10,018 bases of DNA, taken from JALOAT01 sp050179875. Lineage in GTDB: Bacteria; Pseudomonadota; Gammaproteobacteria; Thiohalomonadales; Thiohalomonadaceae. A model generated the notes under the pieces. That model was given only the letters and a program-made list of their open reading frames with translations, was not told the origin of the DNA and ran no database searches. Positions 1 to 6,221 of this stretch are shown here, one piece after another. A program made the position numbers and the translations under genes. The stretch's first letter is position 1; each line of letters opens with the position of its first letter. The DNA lies in NCBI GenBank assembly GCA_050179875.1, contig JBFXES010000107.1:1-10018 (forward strand), written 5' to 3'.

Positions 1-393
1 GTAGTCGTATCCCCAGCGTTCCATGTATTCGGTGCGCCGCAACATCTCCGTTTCGTCGATAGCGCCCGCCACATAGGCGTCCAGATGTTCCTGAAAGGGC
101 TGCTGAAAGAATTCGAGTCCGATGGCAAGCTCTCCGTGCTTGCGGTGGAGCCCGCGGATGATGGCCAGTTGCACCAGGTGATGGCTGTACTGGTCATGGT
201 TCTCGCCCACGAACACCACGCGCCGATCGGCCAATTGCGGCAGGATCTGCTCCAGGGACGGCAGCCTGTGCAGGTCGATGGCGGGCGCATCGAGCACGTC
301 GGCGCGCGCCGGCGTCATGGACAACACGACTAACATAAGGCTCAGGCAGGCGCCTGCACCGGGAAGCGATTTCAGACTGGCGGGAGTTTTCAT
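1..393 (-). CDS. ChaN-like (DUF399) exported protein, N-terminal part, runs off left edge
   Basis: 131 residues are visible before the frame leaves the window at base 1. The N-terminus looks like a Sec signal peptide: a basic start (MKTPASLK), a hydrophobic stretch at about 15-26, and an AxA-type site at about 29-31 (ARA/D). There is no convincing lipobox, although E. coli ChaN is a lipoprotein. The mature part begins like the haem-binding ChaN/TIKI-fold family: VVFVGENHD (59-67, with the GExH motif), a His-His pair at 71-72, AIIRGL, then GLEFFQQPFQEHLDAY (from 92), as expected for the first third of such proteins. Family members are linked to haem/iron binding or to TIKI-like hydrolase folds; function here is not proven. 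Start choice is uncertain: ATG at 393 and an in-frame ATG at 405 both work, and neither has a strong Shine-Dalgarno. The gene is divergent from the M1 peptidase, with overlapping start codons. Family assignment is fairly sure, function is inference. Confidence 0.8.
   Translation of the reverse strand, partial: MKTPASLKSLPGAGACLSLMLVVLSMTPARADVLDAPAIDLHRLPSLEQILPQLADRRVVFVGENHDQYSHHLVQLAIIRGLHRKHGELAIGLEFFQQPFQEHLDAYVAGAIDETEMLRRTEYMERWGYDY
382..386 (+). promoter_or_regulatory. Shine-Dalgarno deciding the M1 peptidase start
   Basis: GGGAG lies five bases before ATG 392. It supports this start over the longer open frame, which reaches back to an ATG at 278 and would place about 38 extra residues ahead of the signal peptide, across the divergent ChaN-like gene. 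Confidence 0.6.
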
Positions 394-2488
394 GCACTCA
401 ATCATATGCAAAAAACGTCGCGTGGCAGGAATTTCCGCTTGGCTGCTCCTGCTCGTGCCGGTCCTTGCCCGTGCCGAGGCGCTGCCGCACCACGGGCTCA
501 GCGTGGAACTCGCTCCCCGGCAGCACGCCTTCACCGCCGTGGACCGGCTCAGCTGGCCGGCGCCGCCGCCGGCCCCGCTCGACTTCACCCTCCATGCCGG
601 GCTGTCGCCGCAGGCCGACGGCCCGGCGCGGCTCACGCGGCTCGGGAGCGCCGAGGGCGCCGTGCCCCTGGGGCGCTGGCGCCTGCACCTGCCCGCGGGC
701 GCGCGCAGTGTGACGCTGCGCTATGGCGGCGTCATCCACCATCCCCTCGCCGCCGCCGGGCAAGGACCGGGGCACACCGGCGAGGCCACGCCCGGCATCA
801 TCGCCGCGGACGGCGTCGTGCTCAGTGCGGCCAGCGGCTGGTATCCGCGCTTCGAAGCGCAACCGCGCCATGGTTTCACCCTGGACGTGGCGCTGCCGCC
901 GGGTTGGGAGGCGGTGAGCCAGGGGGCGCGGGAGCGGGTGGCGGGGCGCGTGCGCTGGCACGACACCACGCCGCAGGAAGAGATCTACCTCATGGCGGGC
1001 CCCTTCACCCTCTACCAGCGCGGGGAGGCGCCCACGGCCATGGTCTATCTGCGCACGCCCGAGCCCGCAATGGCGGAGCGCTATCTGGCGGCGACCGCGC
1101 GCTATCTCGAACTCTACAGCCGGCTGCTCGGCGACTACCCCTACGCCAAGTTCGCGCTGGTGGAGAACTTCTGGGAGACCGGCTACGGCATGCCCTCCTT
1201 CACCCTGCTGGGTCCGCGGGTGATCCGCCTGCCCTTCATCATCGACAGCGCCTATCCCCACGAGGTGTTGCACAACTGGTGGGGCAACGGGGTGTACGTG
1301 GATGCCGCGCAGGGCAACTGGAGCGAAGGCCTCACGGCCTATCTCGCCGATCACCTGCTCAAGGAACAGGCCGGCGCGGGCGCCGAATACCGTCGCGATC
1401 AGCTGCAGGCCTATGCCGCCTACGTCTCGGAGGCGCGCGACTTTCCCCTCGCCCGCTTCCTGGGCCGCCACAGCGGCGCGTCCCAGGCCGTGGGTTACGG
1501 CAAAGGGCTGATGCTCTTCCACATGCTGCGGCTCGAACTGGGCGATGAGGTCTTCCTGGCCGGGCTGCGCCGCTTCTACCGCGAACGGCGTTTCCGCTTC
1601 GCCGGCTTCGACGCGTTGCGCGCGGCCTTCGAAGCGGAGAGCGGCAGGACGCTCGCGCCTTTCTTCGAGCAATGGACCGGGCGCACGGGCGCGCCCGCAC
1701 TCGCCATCGCGCAGGCGCGTTTCGCACCCGACGCCCTGGCCCTCACCCTGGAGCAGACCCAGGCCGAGGCGCCCTTTCGCCTGGTCGTGCCGGTGGTGGT
1801 CGGCCTCGCCGACGGCCGTACGCTGACGCATACCGTGGCCATGGACGGCCGCAGCGCAGCCGTGGAACTTCCCCTTCCGGCCGCGCCGGTGTGCGTGGCG
1901 GTCGATCCGCAGTTTGACGTGTTCCGCCGTCTGCTGCCGGGGGAACTGCCCGCCGCGCTCAATCGGGTACTGGGCAGCGAACGCCTGTTGATCCTGTTGC
2001 CCGCGGCGGCCGACGCGCCCCGGCGCGAGGCCTACCGGCGGCTGGCGCAGGCCTGGGCCGACGGTCAGCCCGGCATCGAGATCCGTGAAGACGAGGCGCT
2101 GGCGCAGCTGCCCGCGGACCGGCCGGTGCTGTTGCTGGGCTGGCAAAACCGGCACCGCGGTGTGGTCACGCCCGACAGCGATGACGGCGTGGACCTGGAA
2201 GGGCGGCGCTGGCCGCGCGCCCGGCACGGTTTCGTGATCACCGCGCGCGACGGCGCGCTGGCCTGGCTGGCGGCCGACGACCCGGCGGCCATCGCCGCCC
2301 TCGCCCGCAAGGTGCCCCACTACGGCAAGTACAGCTATCTGGTGTTCGCGGGGCCCGGCGGCGAGAACCGGCTCAAGGGCCAGTGGGCGGCGAACGACTC
2401 GCCCCTGGTGCGGCGCACGGGTGCGGGCGCATGCAACCCGCCACCCCGTCCGCCGCTGGCGGGAACGGTCACAGATCGTTCAAAGTGA
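392..2488 (+). CDS. Secreted M1-family zinc metallopeptidase
   Basis: 698 residues. A signal peptide is visible: basic KKRR at 7-10, hydrophobic core at about 14-26, cleavage after ARA (26-28). The zinc site is HEVLH at 290-294 with the third ligand Glu312 in GNWSEGLTAY, and Tyr369 in GYGKGLMLFHML fits the transition-state tyrosine. Two departures from classical aminopeptidase N: the exopeptidase motif GxMEN reads LVEN (Glu258), and 17 rather than 18 residues separate HExxH from the zinc Glu. The same spacing and the 'NWWGN...GNW.EGLTAY' context are, as I recall, seen in a bacterial M1 subfamily, so this may be family-typical. Residues before about 200 form the beta-rich N-terminal domain; about 210-450 is the catalytic region; the tail after about 560 (LLILLPAAAD..., RPVLLLGWQNR) is an extra alpha/beta domain I do not recognise. 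The product is probably periplasmic or outer-envelope. Its 3' end overlaps the convergent kinase gene by 20 bp. Substrate unknown. Confidence 0.9.
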   Translation: MHSIICKKRRVAGISAWLLLLVPVLARAEALPHHGLSVELAPRQHAFTAVDRLSWPAPPPAPLDFTLHAGLSPQADGPARLTRLGSAEGAVPLGRWRLHLPAGARSVTLRYGGVIHHPLAAAGQGPGHTGEATPGIIAADGVVLSAASGWYPRFEAQPRHGFTLDVALPPGWEAVSQGARERVAGRVRWHDTTPQEEIYLMAGPFTLYQRGEAPTAMVYLRTPEPAMAERYLAATARYLELYSRLLGDYPYAKFALVENFWETGYGMPSFTLLGPRVIRLPFIIDSAYPHEVLHNWWGNGVYVDAAQGNWSEGLTAYLADHLLKEQAGAGAEYRRDQLQAYAAYVSEARDFPLARFLGRHSGASQAVGYGKGLMLFHMLRLELGDEVFLAGLRRFYRERRFRFAGFDALRAAFEAESGRTLAPFFEQWTGRTGAPALAIAQARFAPDALALTLEQTQAEAPFRLVVPVVVGLADGRTLTHTVAMDGRSAAVELPLPAAPVCVAVDPQFDVFRRLLPGELPAALNRVLGSERLLILLPAAADAPRREAYRRLAQAWADGQPGIEIREDEALAQLPADRPVLLLGWQNRHRGVVTPDSDDGVDLEGRRWPRARHGFVITARDGALAWLAADDPAAIAALARKVPHYGKYSYLVFAGPGGENRLKGQWAANDSPLVRRTGAGACNPPPRPPLAGTVTDRSK
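401..406 (-). promoter_or_regulatory. Possible -10 box (TATGAT) for the ChaN-like gene
   Basis: On the minus strand TATGAT (5 of 6 to TATAAT) ends eight bases before the A of ATG 393. Transcription starting about seven bases past the box would begin at or next to the start codon, giving a leaderless or nearly leaderless message. No good -35 box is seen at 16-18 bp (the best match, TTCCTG, is 19 bp away). The candidate lies inside the first codons of the divergent peptidase. Weak evidence. Confidence 0.25.
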
Positions 2489-4553
2489 AATAGACGGTCG
2501 CGCCCTCGCCGGGCGAGCCCTCTGCCCACACCCTTCCGCGGTGACGCAGGACGATGCGGCGCACCGTGGCCAGGCCGATGCCGTTGCCTTCGAAACCGTC
2601 GATGCCGTGCAGACGCTCGAACGGCTTGAACAGCTTGTGGGCGTACTGCATGTCGAAGCCCATGCCGTTGTCGCGCACGTAGTAGACCGTTTTTCCGTCG
2701 TGCTGCTCGGTGCCGAACTCGATGAGCGCATCCTCGCGCTGGCGCGAAAACTTCAGCGCGTTTTCCAGCAGGTTCTGCAGCAGCGCGCGCAGCAGGGTCG
2801 GATCGCCCTGCGCGCTCACGCCCGGTTGGATGCGGATCTCGGCAGGTCCGGCGCGTTCCATGTCGGGCAGCATCGCCATTACCTCCGTGGCAAGGGCGCT
2901 CAGGTCCACGCAGGTGCGCTGGAGTTCGCTGCGGAACACCTGCGCCAGGTTGAGCAGACCGTCGATGAGGTCGCCCATGCGCACGGTGGCGTCCTGGATG
3001 CGCGCGATGCAGTCGAGGCTGTCTTTCTGCACTGCATCGCCCAGTTCCTCGGCGAGCACGTGACTGAAACCGTTGATGGCGCGCAATGGACCACGCAGGT
3101 CGTGGGACACTGAATAGCTGAAGGTCTCCAGTTCCTGGTAGGCGGCCTCCAGCTCCGCCGTGCGATCGTGTACCCGCTGCTCCAGCAGCCGCCGTGAAAT
3201 GCGGCTCTTCACCTCCGCTTCCTGGCGTTTCTGTTCACGCTCGGTGGCGTCGATGAGCGCCAGCACCACGGCTTCCACTTCGCCGTTGGCGCCCTTCACC
3301 GGCGTCAGGGTCCAGTCCCAGTAGGTGGTGCCCCGCTCGGGCTGATCCGGGTGCTGGAAAGGTTTGGCCGCCACCGTGAAGACCTCGCCCGTTGCCACCA
3401 CCTCGCGGAAGATCGCCTCGTTCTCCCGGTCGGGATAACGCGTGAAATGGTTGACGCCGATGAAGTCTTCCGGCTTGCGCCTGGTCGCCGCAGCATACGC
3501 CGCATTGACGCGCAGGAAATTGAACTCCCGATCCATGATGGCCATCATCACGTGCGTGTTCGAGAACATGGCCTCCAGCTCTTCCGTGGTGCGCCGCAAC
3601 GCCTTTTCCGTGTTGTGGTGCTCCTCGATCTCCCGCTTCAGCGAGCGGTTGGCCGCCTGCAGTTCGGCCGTGCGGGCCTGCACCACCCGCAGCAGCGAAC
3701 GCTGCCAGGCGAGGGCGACAAACCATGCGACTACCAGCGTGACCACCACGGCCAGCACCACCAGCACGTGCGGCGCGCGGCTCTCCTGGACCGGAGCGAG
3801 CCATTTGTCCATCAACCGCGCGTAGGTGCCGTCGGCCACGGTGAGGGCGAGCCCCTCGTTGATGATGGCCAGCAGCTCATGGTCGCCCTCGCGCACCGCG
3901 AAGCAGAATTGCTGGAACTCGCCGATGGGTGCACCCACGATTTCAAGGTTGGAGATACCGAGATGCTTGATCAGTGCCTGACCGGCCAGCTTCTGGACCA
4001 CGACCGCATCGTGCCGCCCTTCCGAAAGCTGCAGCAGCGCGTCGCTGAGGGTATCCGTGCGGAAAATCCTGTCGGTGAGCCCGTGCGCCTGCACGTATTC
4101 GTCCGCGATGTCGTCGCGCATGACGATCACTTCGCGCCCGCGCAGATCGTCGACGCCGCGGATGCGGCGATCGCCCCTGCGCACCACCACCGCGCCATGC
4201 ATGGTGAAGTACGGGACGCTGAAGTCGTACTGGCTGCTGCGCCGTTCGGTGCGCGCCATCAAAGGCAGGACCTGCAGCCTGCCGTCGGCCAGTTCCGCCT
4301 TGAGCTGATGCCACGGTCCCACCTTGAATTCCACCTCGTGGCCCATGGCGCCCAGGACGGCGCGCAGCAACTCTACGGAGAAGCCGTCGGCAGAACCATC
4401 GGCGCGCACCACGGAAAAAGGCGGGTAGTCGTACTCGCTGCCTGAGCGCACCGGACCATCCAGTCCATGGGCAGACCACGCAGGCGTACTGGCGAACACG
4501 AGCACGCAAAGCCAATACCGGAGACGGTTCGAACTCGGGGATGCGCGGGGCAT
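2469..4553 (-). CDS. Membrane sensor histidine kinase with periplasmic SBP_bac_3 domain and PAS
   Basis: 694 residues. Domains in order: signal peptide (about 1-28, ending PAWSA); a periplasmic solute-binding domain of the SBP_bac_3 type (about 36-250, starting RSGSEYDYPPFS and containing the typical DGFSVELL and GRLQVLPLMARTERR); one transmembrane helix (about 261-284); a coiled-coil linker (about 287-320); a PAS domain (about 321-440, AMFSNTHVMMAIMDREFNFLRVN); a HisKA dimerisation domain with phospho-acceptor His484 in SVSHDLRGPLRAING; and an HATPase_c domain with N-box QNLLENALKFS (about 593), DNGMGFD (about 627) and GNGIGLA (about 655). Domain order resembles BvgS/EvgS-type sensors but lacks receiver and Hpt domains. 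It should bind a small ligand, perhaps an amino acid, in the periplasm and phosphorylate a response regulator, but no regulator gene is adjacent. The start at 4553 is favoured over an upstream in-frame ATG because of a strong Shine-Dalgarno and because it puts the signal peptide at the N-terminus. Partner and ligand unknown. Confidence 0.93.
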   Translation of the reverse strand: MPRASPSSNRLRYWLCVLVFASTPAWSAHGLDGPVRSGSEYDYPPFSVVRADGSADGFSVELLRAVLGAMGHEVEFKVGPWHQLKAELADGRLQVLPLMARTERRSSQYDFSVPYFTMHGAVVVRRGDRRIRGVDDLRGREVIVMRDDIADEYVQAHGLTDRIFRTDTLSDALLQLSEGRHDAVVVQKLAGQALIKHLGISNLEIVGAPIGEFQQFCFAVREGDHELLAIINEGLALTVADGTYARLMDKWLAPVQESRAPHVLVVLAVVVTLVVAWFVALAWQRSLLRVVQARTAELQAANRSLKREIEEHHNTEKALRRTTEELEAMFSNTHVMMAIMDREFNFLRVNAAYAAATRRKPEDFIGVNHFTRYPDRENEAIFREVVATGEVFTVAAKPFQHPDQPERGTTYWDWTLTPVKGANGEVEAVVLALIDATEREQKRQEAEVKSRISRRLLEQRVHDRTAELEAAYQELETFSYSVSHDLRGPLRAINGFSHVLAEELGDAVQKDSLDCIARIQDATVRMGDLIDGLLNLAQVFRSELQRTCVDLSALATEVMAMLPDMERAGPAEIRIQPGVSAQGDPTLLRALLQNLLENALKFSRQREDALIEFGTEQHDGKTVYYVRDNGMGFDMQYAHKLFKPFERLHGIDGFEGNGIGLATVRRIVLRHRGRVWAEGSPGEGATVYFTLNDL

Positions 4554-4854
4554 GGGGCTCCTCTGATGGCCGATCGCGGCGCCTGCGCCATAGCACCGCT
4601 GCGGAAATGACACTCGGGGATCGTCCAGGAGCCCGTCGGCGGATCGCGCCACAAAACCTTGCCGCGCGCAACCCCGGAAACGGCCCGGTCAGGATTCGGA
4701 AGAGATGCGCGTCCCGGGAGCGTGCAGTGGATCACGACATGCACGATGTATACAAGCTGTGGCTTATGGAACCGGGCCGAGGCATAGACCCGCGGGACAC
4801 GAGGCGGAACTCACGCCGTCGCCTCAGGCGGGCACAGTCCGCAACCCGGGCCGC
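4554..4854. other. 301-bp stretch without a recognisable gene, upstream of the kinase
   Basis: No open frame here has a credible start signal or family-like sequence. It should hold the kinase promoter (minus strand), but I see no convincing -35/-10 pair. Small features are a short hairpin at 4578-4589 (GGCGC-CT-GCGCC) and an AT-rich 8-bp palindrome TGTATACA (4747-4754) that stands out in GC-rich surroundings and could be a protein-binding site. Both are only candidates. Confidence 0.4.
4558..4564 (-). promoter_or_regulatory. Shine-Dalgarno deciding the histidine kinase start
   Basis: AGAGGAG on the minus strand lies four bases before ATG 4553. The open frame continues upstream to an ATG at 4652, but that would add 33 residues ahead of the signal peptide, so 4553 is preferred. 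Confidence 0.65.
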
Positions 4855-5144
4855 TCACTCGGACTGCGCGGCCTCCGCCTGCAGGCGGCGTGCGCGCTGA
4901 TTCCAGAAAAACGCGAACGTGGATCGGTACATGACGTAGAAGCCGCTGATCATCACGGCCTGGTATTACAGGAACGTCAGCGGCACCCAGCCCTCCCGGG
5001 GCAGGATGAGCCCGGCGTAGAAGATCGTCGCGTAGACGGGGCAACCACCAGGTTGGTCATTTCCACGTGGCGGGGAGGACGCAGGGCGAGAAACGGCCAC
5101 CAGCCCCAATCCAAGTCCGTGAGCCTGTTCATCCATTGCTCCAT
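4855..5144 (-). pseudogene. Decayed gene for a small membrane protein (one frameshift, one stop)
   Basis: Reading from ATG 5144, which has GGAGG (5152-5156) seven bases upstream, gives MEQWMNRLTDLDWGWWPFLA followed by LRPPRHVEMTNLVV. The frame then shifts near 5036-5047 (net +2 or -1 base) and coding-like sequence resumes as VYATIFYAGLILPREG then WVPLTFL. It hits TAA at 4968-4966, and in the same frame continues as YQAVMISGFYVMYRS then TFAFFWNQRARRLQAE, to TGA at 4857-4855. Joined, the pieces make a protein of about 96 residues with an amphipathic N-terminus containing WGWWPF, two likely membrane segments and a basic-then-acidic tail, which is a coherent small inner-membrane protein. Two separate disruptions make true decay more likely than a single sequencing error, but draft errors cannot be excluded. 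It follows the winged-helix gene by 44 bp and was probably the last gene of that operon. Function not recognised. Confidence 0.7.
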
Positions 5145-5151
5145 GCCCATT

Positions 5152-5156
5152 CCTCC
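5152..5156 (-). promoter_or_regulatory. Shine-Dalgarno of the decayed membrane-protein gene
   Basis: GGAGG on the minus strand, seven bases before ATG 5144 and only one base before the alternative in-frame ATG at 5150. This spacing picks 5144. A preserved ribosome site ahead of a broken frame points to recent inactivation. Confidence 0.55.
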
Positions 5157-5175
5157 GTCCCTTTCTTCCCTTCGC

Positions 5176-5190
5176 GAGCACCGCGTGCTC
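5176..5190. repeat. Small hairpin at the 3' end of the winged-helix gene
   Basis: Perfect inverted repeat GAGCAC-CGC-GTGCTC spanning the stop codon of the winged-helix gene. There is no following T-run in either direction, so it does not qualify as an intrinsic terminator. It could shape the mRNA between this gene and the downstream pseudogene. Confidence 0.35.
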
Positions 5191-5716
5191 AATCCACTGC
5201 ATGCAGGCGCTGGCGCGTTCCATTCGTGCCGGCGGCTGCCAGGACCCGGCGCCCTTCGGCCGTCAGGCTCCAGATGCTGCCGTGTCTTGCCTGCGACCGC
5301 CGCGCATAGCCCTGGGCGACCAGCCAGCCAAGGGTGCGGGCGGTCTGTTTGTTATCGAGCCCGCTGTCCTTGCGCACCCCGCCGAAGTAGCGCCACGTAT
5401 ATCCCGGGTTGGCGAGCGCCCCCATCACGGCGAGGGCGGCGGCATCCACACCCGCCAGGCGGGGTTCGCCCTTGGGCGGGATCTCCGTTTCCTTCTCGAG
5501 CACGGCCTGGAACTGCTCGCGCATCTCGGCCTCGAAGCCCGCGCCGCGGATGCGGCTAAAGCGCTCGATGTCGGCAAAGGCGAGCGCGATGGCTGCGGCG
5601 ACGATGGCAAGCCCCATTTCCGCGGGCCTGCCCAGCAGACCGAAGGCGAGGGTGCCCGGAAGGAGCACCGCATAGGCAACCAGTTGGACGGTCTTCTTCA
5701 TTGGGCCGGACGACAT
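5189..5716 (-). CDS. Membrane-anchored winged-helix protein, function unknown
   Basis: 175 residues from ATG 5716. Two hydrophobic helices come first (about 10-29, VQLVAYAVLLPGTLAFGLLG; about 34-48, MGLAIVAAAIALAFA). A charged, probably helical linker follows (about 49-88), including FSRIRGAGFEAEM, a short motif I associate with other two-TM bacterial proteins. The last part (about 89-165) reads as a winged helix: a first helix with DAAALAVMGAL, RKDSGLDNKQTARTLGWLVAQGYA as a likely recognition-helix region, and WSLTAEGRRVL as the wing and last helix, in the style of MarR/PadR-like domains. A DNA-binding domain on a membrane hairpin is uncommon; the fold may instead mediate protein contacts. 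No Shine-Dalgarno is visible at 5716, at ATG 5701 or at a GTG at 5767. The gene begins 17 bp after the stop of the 72-residue gene, so translational coupling is likely. The family is not one I can name. Confidence 0.7.
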   Translation of the reverse strand: MSSGPMKKTVQLVAYAVLLPGTLAFGLLGRPAEMGLAIVAAAIALAFADIERFSRIRGAGFEAEMREQFQAVLEKETEIPPKGEPRLAGVDAAALAVMGALANPGYTWRYFGGVRKDSGLDNKQTARTLGWLVAQGYARRSQARHGSIWSLTAEGRRVLAAAGTNGTRQRLHAVD

Positions 5717-5733
5717 CGGGCGCGCTCGCTGGG

Positions 5734-5952
5734 TCAGGGGCTGGACGGCTGTTGCGCGAGCTTGCACTCACTGCAGCGCTCTGCGCTACGCGCCACGTCG
5801 TCCAGCCGGGCAGCCAGGCTCTTGAGGGCACGCGCCAGTTCGAGGCGGTCGAGGCATTCGCGCCTGGGCGACGGTTGCACCAGGGCGGTGAGCAGGCGCA
5901 CGTAACCCGCCAGTTCGCGGATCTGCTCGCCGGGGGTGGTTGGCTTGTCCAT
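5734..5952 (-). CDS. Small helical hypothetical protein (72 aa)
   Basis: Starts at ATG 5952 with AGGAG eight bases upstream. The sequence is hydrophilic and alpha-helical throughout: TTPGEQIRELAGYVRLLTAL, then RRECLDRLELARALKSLAARLDDVARSAE, ending ERCSECKLAQQ with a CxxC pair close to the C-terminus. There is no signal peptide or membrane segment. The CxxC plus the earlier Cys could bind metal or form a disulfide, but that is inference. It appears to be the first gene of a minus-strand operon with the membrane-anchored winged-helix gene (17 bp downstream) and the decayed small membrane-protein gene. I do not recognise a family. Confidence 0.65.
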   Translation of the reverse strand: MDKPTTPGEQIRELAGYVRLLTALVQPSPRRECLDRLELARALKSLAARLDDVARSAERCSECKLAQQPSSP

Positions 5953-5960
5953 GTTGTCGT

Positions 5961-5965
5961 CTCCT
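5961..5965 (-). promoter_or_regulatory. Shine-Dalgarno deciding the 72-residue protein start
   Basis: AGGAG on the minus strand lies eight bases before ATG 5952. The open frame extends to 6009, but only the ATG at 5952 has this signal. Confidence 0.55.
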
Positions 5966-6011
5966 GACAACCGTTCCTGATGCATGGCTGGGGGACTTCC
6001 TTGCGGCATGC

Positions 6012-6040
6012 ATTGCGTCTGCGGCGACTTCCCCGGTCAA
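6012..6040 (-). promoter_or_regulatory. Candidate promoter for the minus-strand small-gene operon
   Basis: TTGACC (6040-6035) is a good -35 match. Seventeen bases later comes CGCAAT (6017-6012), a poor -10 with 3 of 6 matches. Position and direction suit the 72-residue gene, giving a leader of roughly 50 bases. Low confidence because of the -10. Confidence 0.25.
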
Positions 6041-6069
6041 GGGGCGCCGAATGGGCGGCATCGTAACCA

Positions 6070-6097
6070 ATGCGCCGGGGGAAGGAAAGCGGCGCAT
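6070..6097. repeat. 8-bp inverted repeat with purine-only loop in the divergent promoter region
   Basis: ATGCGCCG (6070-6077) and CGGCGCAT (6090-6097) are perfect inverted copies around a 12-base all-purine loop (GGGGAAGGAAAG on the plus strand). It lies about midway in the 269-bp region between the minus-strand operon and the amylase gene. It could be an operator for a dimeric regulator or a leader hairpin; the sequence does not say which. Confidence 0.4.
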
Positions 6098-6208
6098 CAG
6101 CGTTTCATGGGCTTGGCGCGTGGAGCCATAAACCGGAGGCGGACGTGCAGAGCGCCCGCTGTTGCAAGCAAAACGGAGTTTGCCAAGCTTTCCCAAGGCC
6201 AGGCACAC

Positions 6209-6214
6209 AAGGAG
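6209..6214 (+). promoter_or_regulatory. Shine-Dalgarno deciding the GH13 start
   Basis: AAGGAG is seven bases before ATG 6222 and only one base before ATG 6216, so 6222 is preferred; the open frame upstream to 6162 lacks a signal. Confidence 0.7.
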
Positions 6215-6221
6215 CATGCCC

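Noticed and set aside
278..391. Longer N-terminus for the M1 peptidase from ATG 278
   Set aside because: It would place 38 residues before an evident signal peptide and overlap the divergent ChaN-like gene; ATG 392 has the proper ribosome site.
398..2320. 640-codon open frame antisense to the M1 peptidase
   Set aside because: Shadow of a GC-rich gene: the plus-strand frame has full M1 motifs and a signal peptide, while this translation is Arg/Gly/Pro/His-rich without any domain.
3351..4445. 364-codon open frame antisense to the histidine kinase
   Set aside because: The minus strand encodes all kinase motifs in order; the antisense product has no recognisable family and no ribosome site.
4705..5559. 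284-codon plus-strand open frame
   Set aside because: Low-complexity Arg/Pro/Ser translation running across the pseudogene and the winged-helix gene; no start signal.
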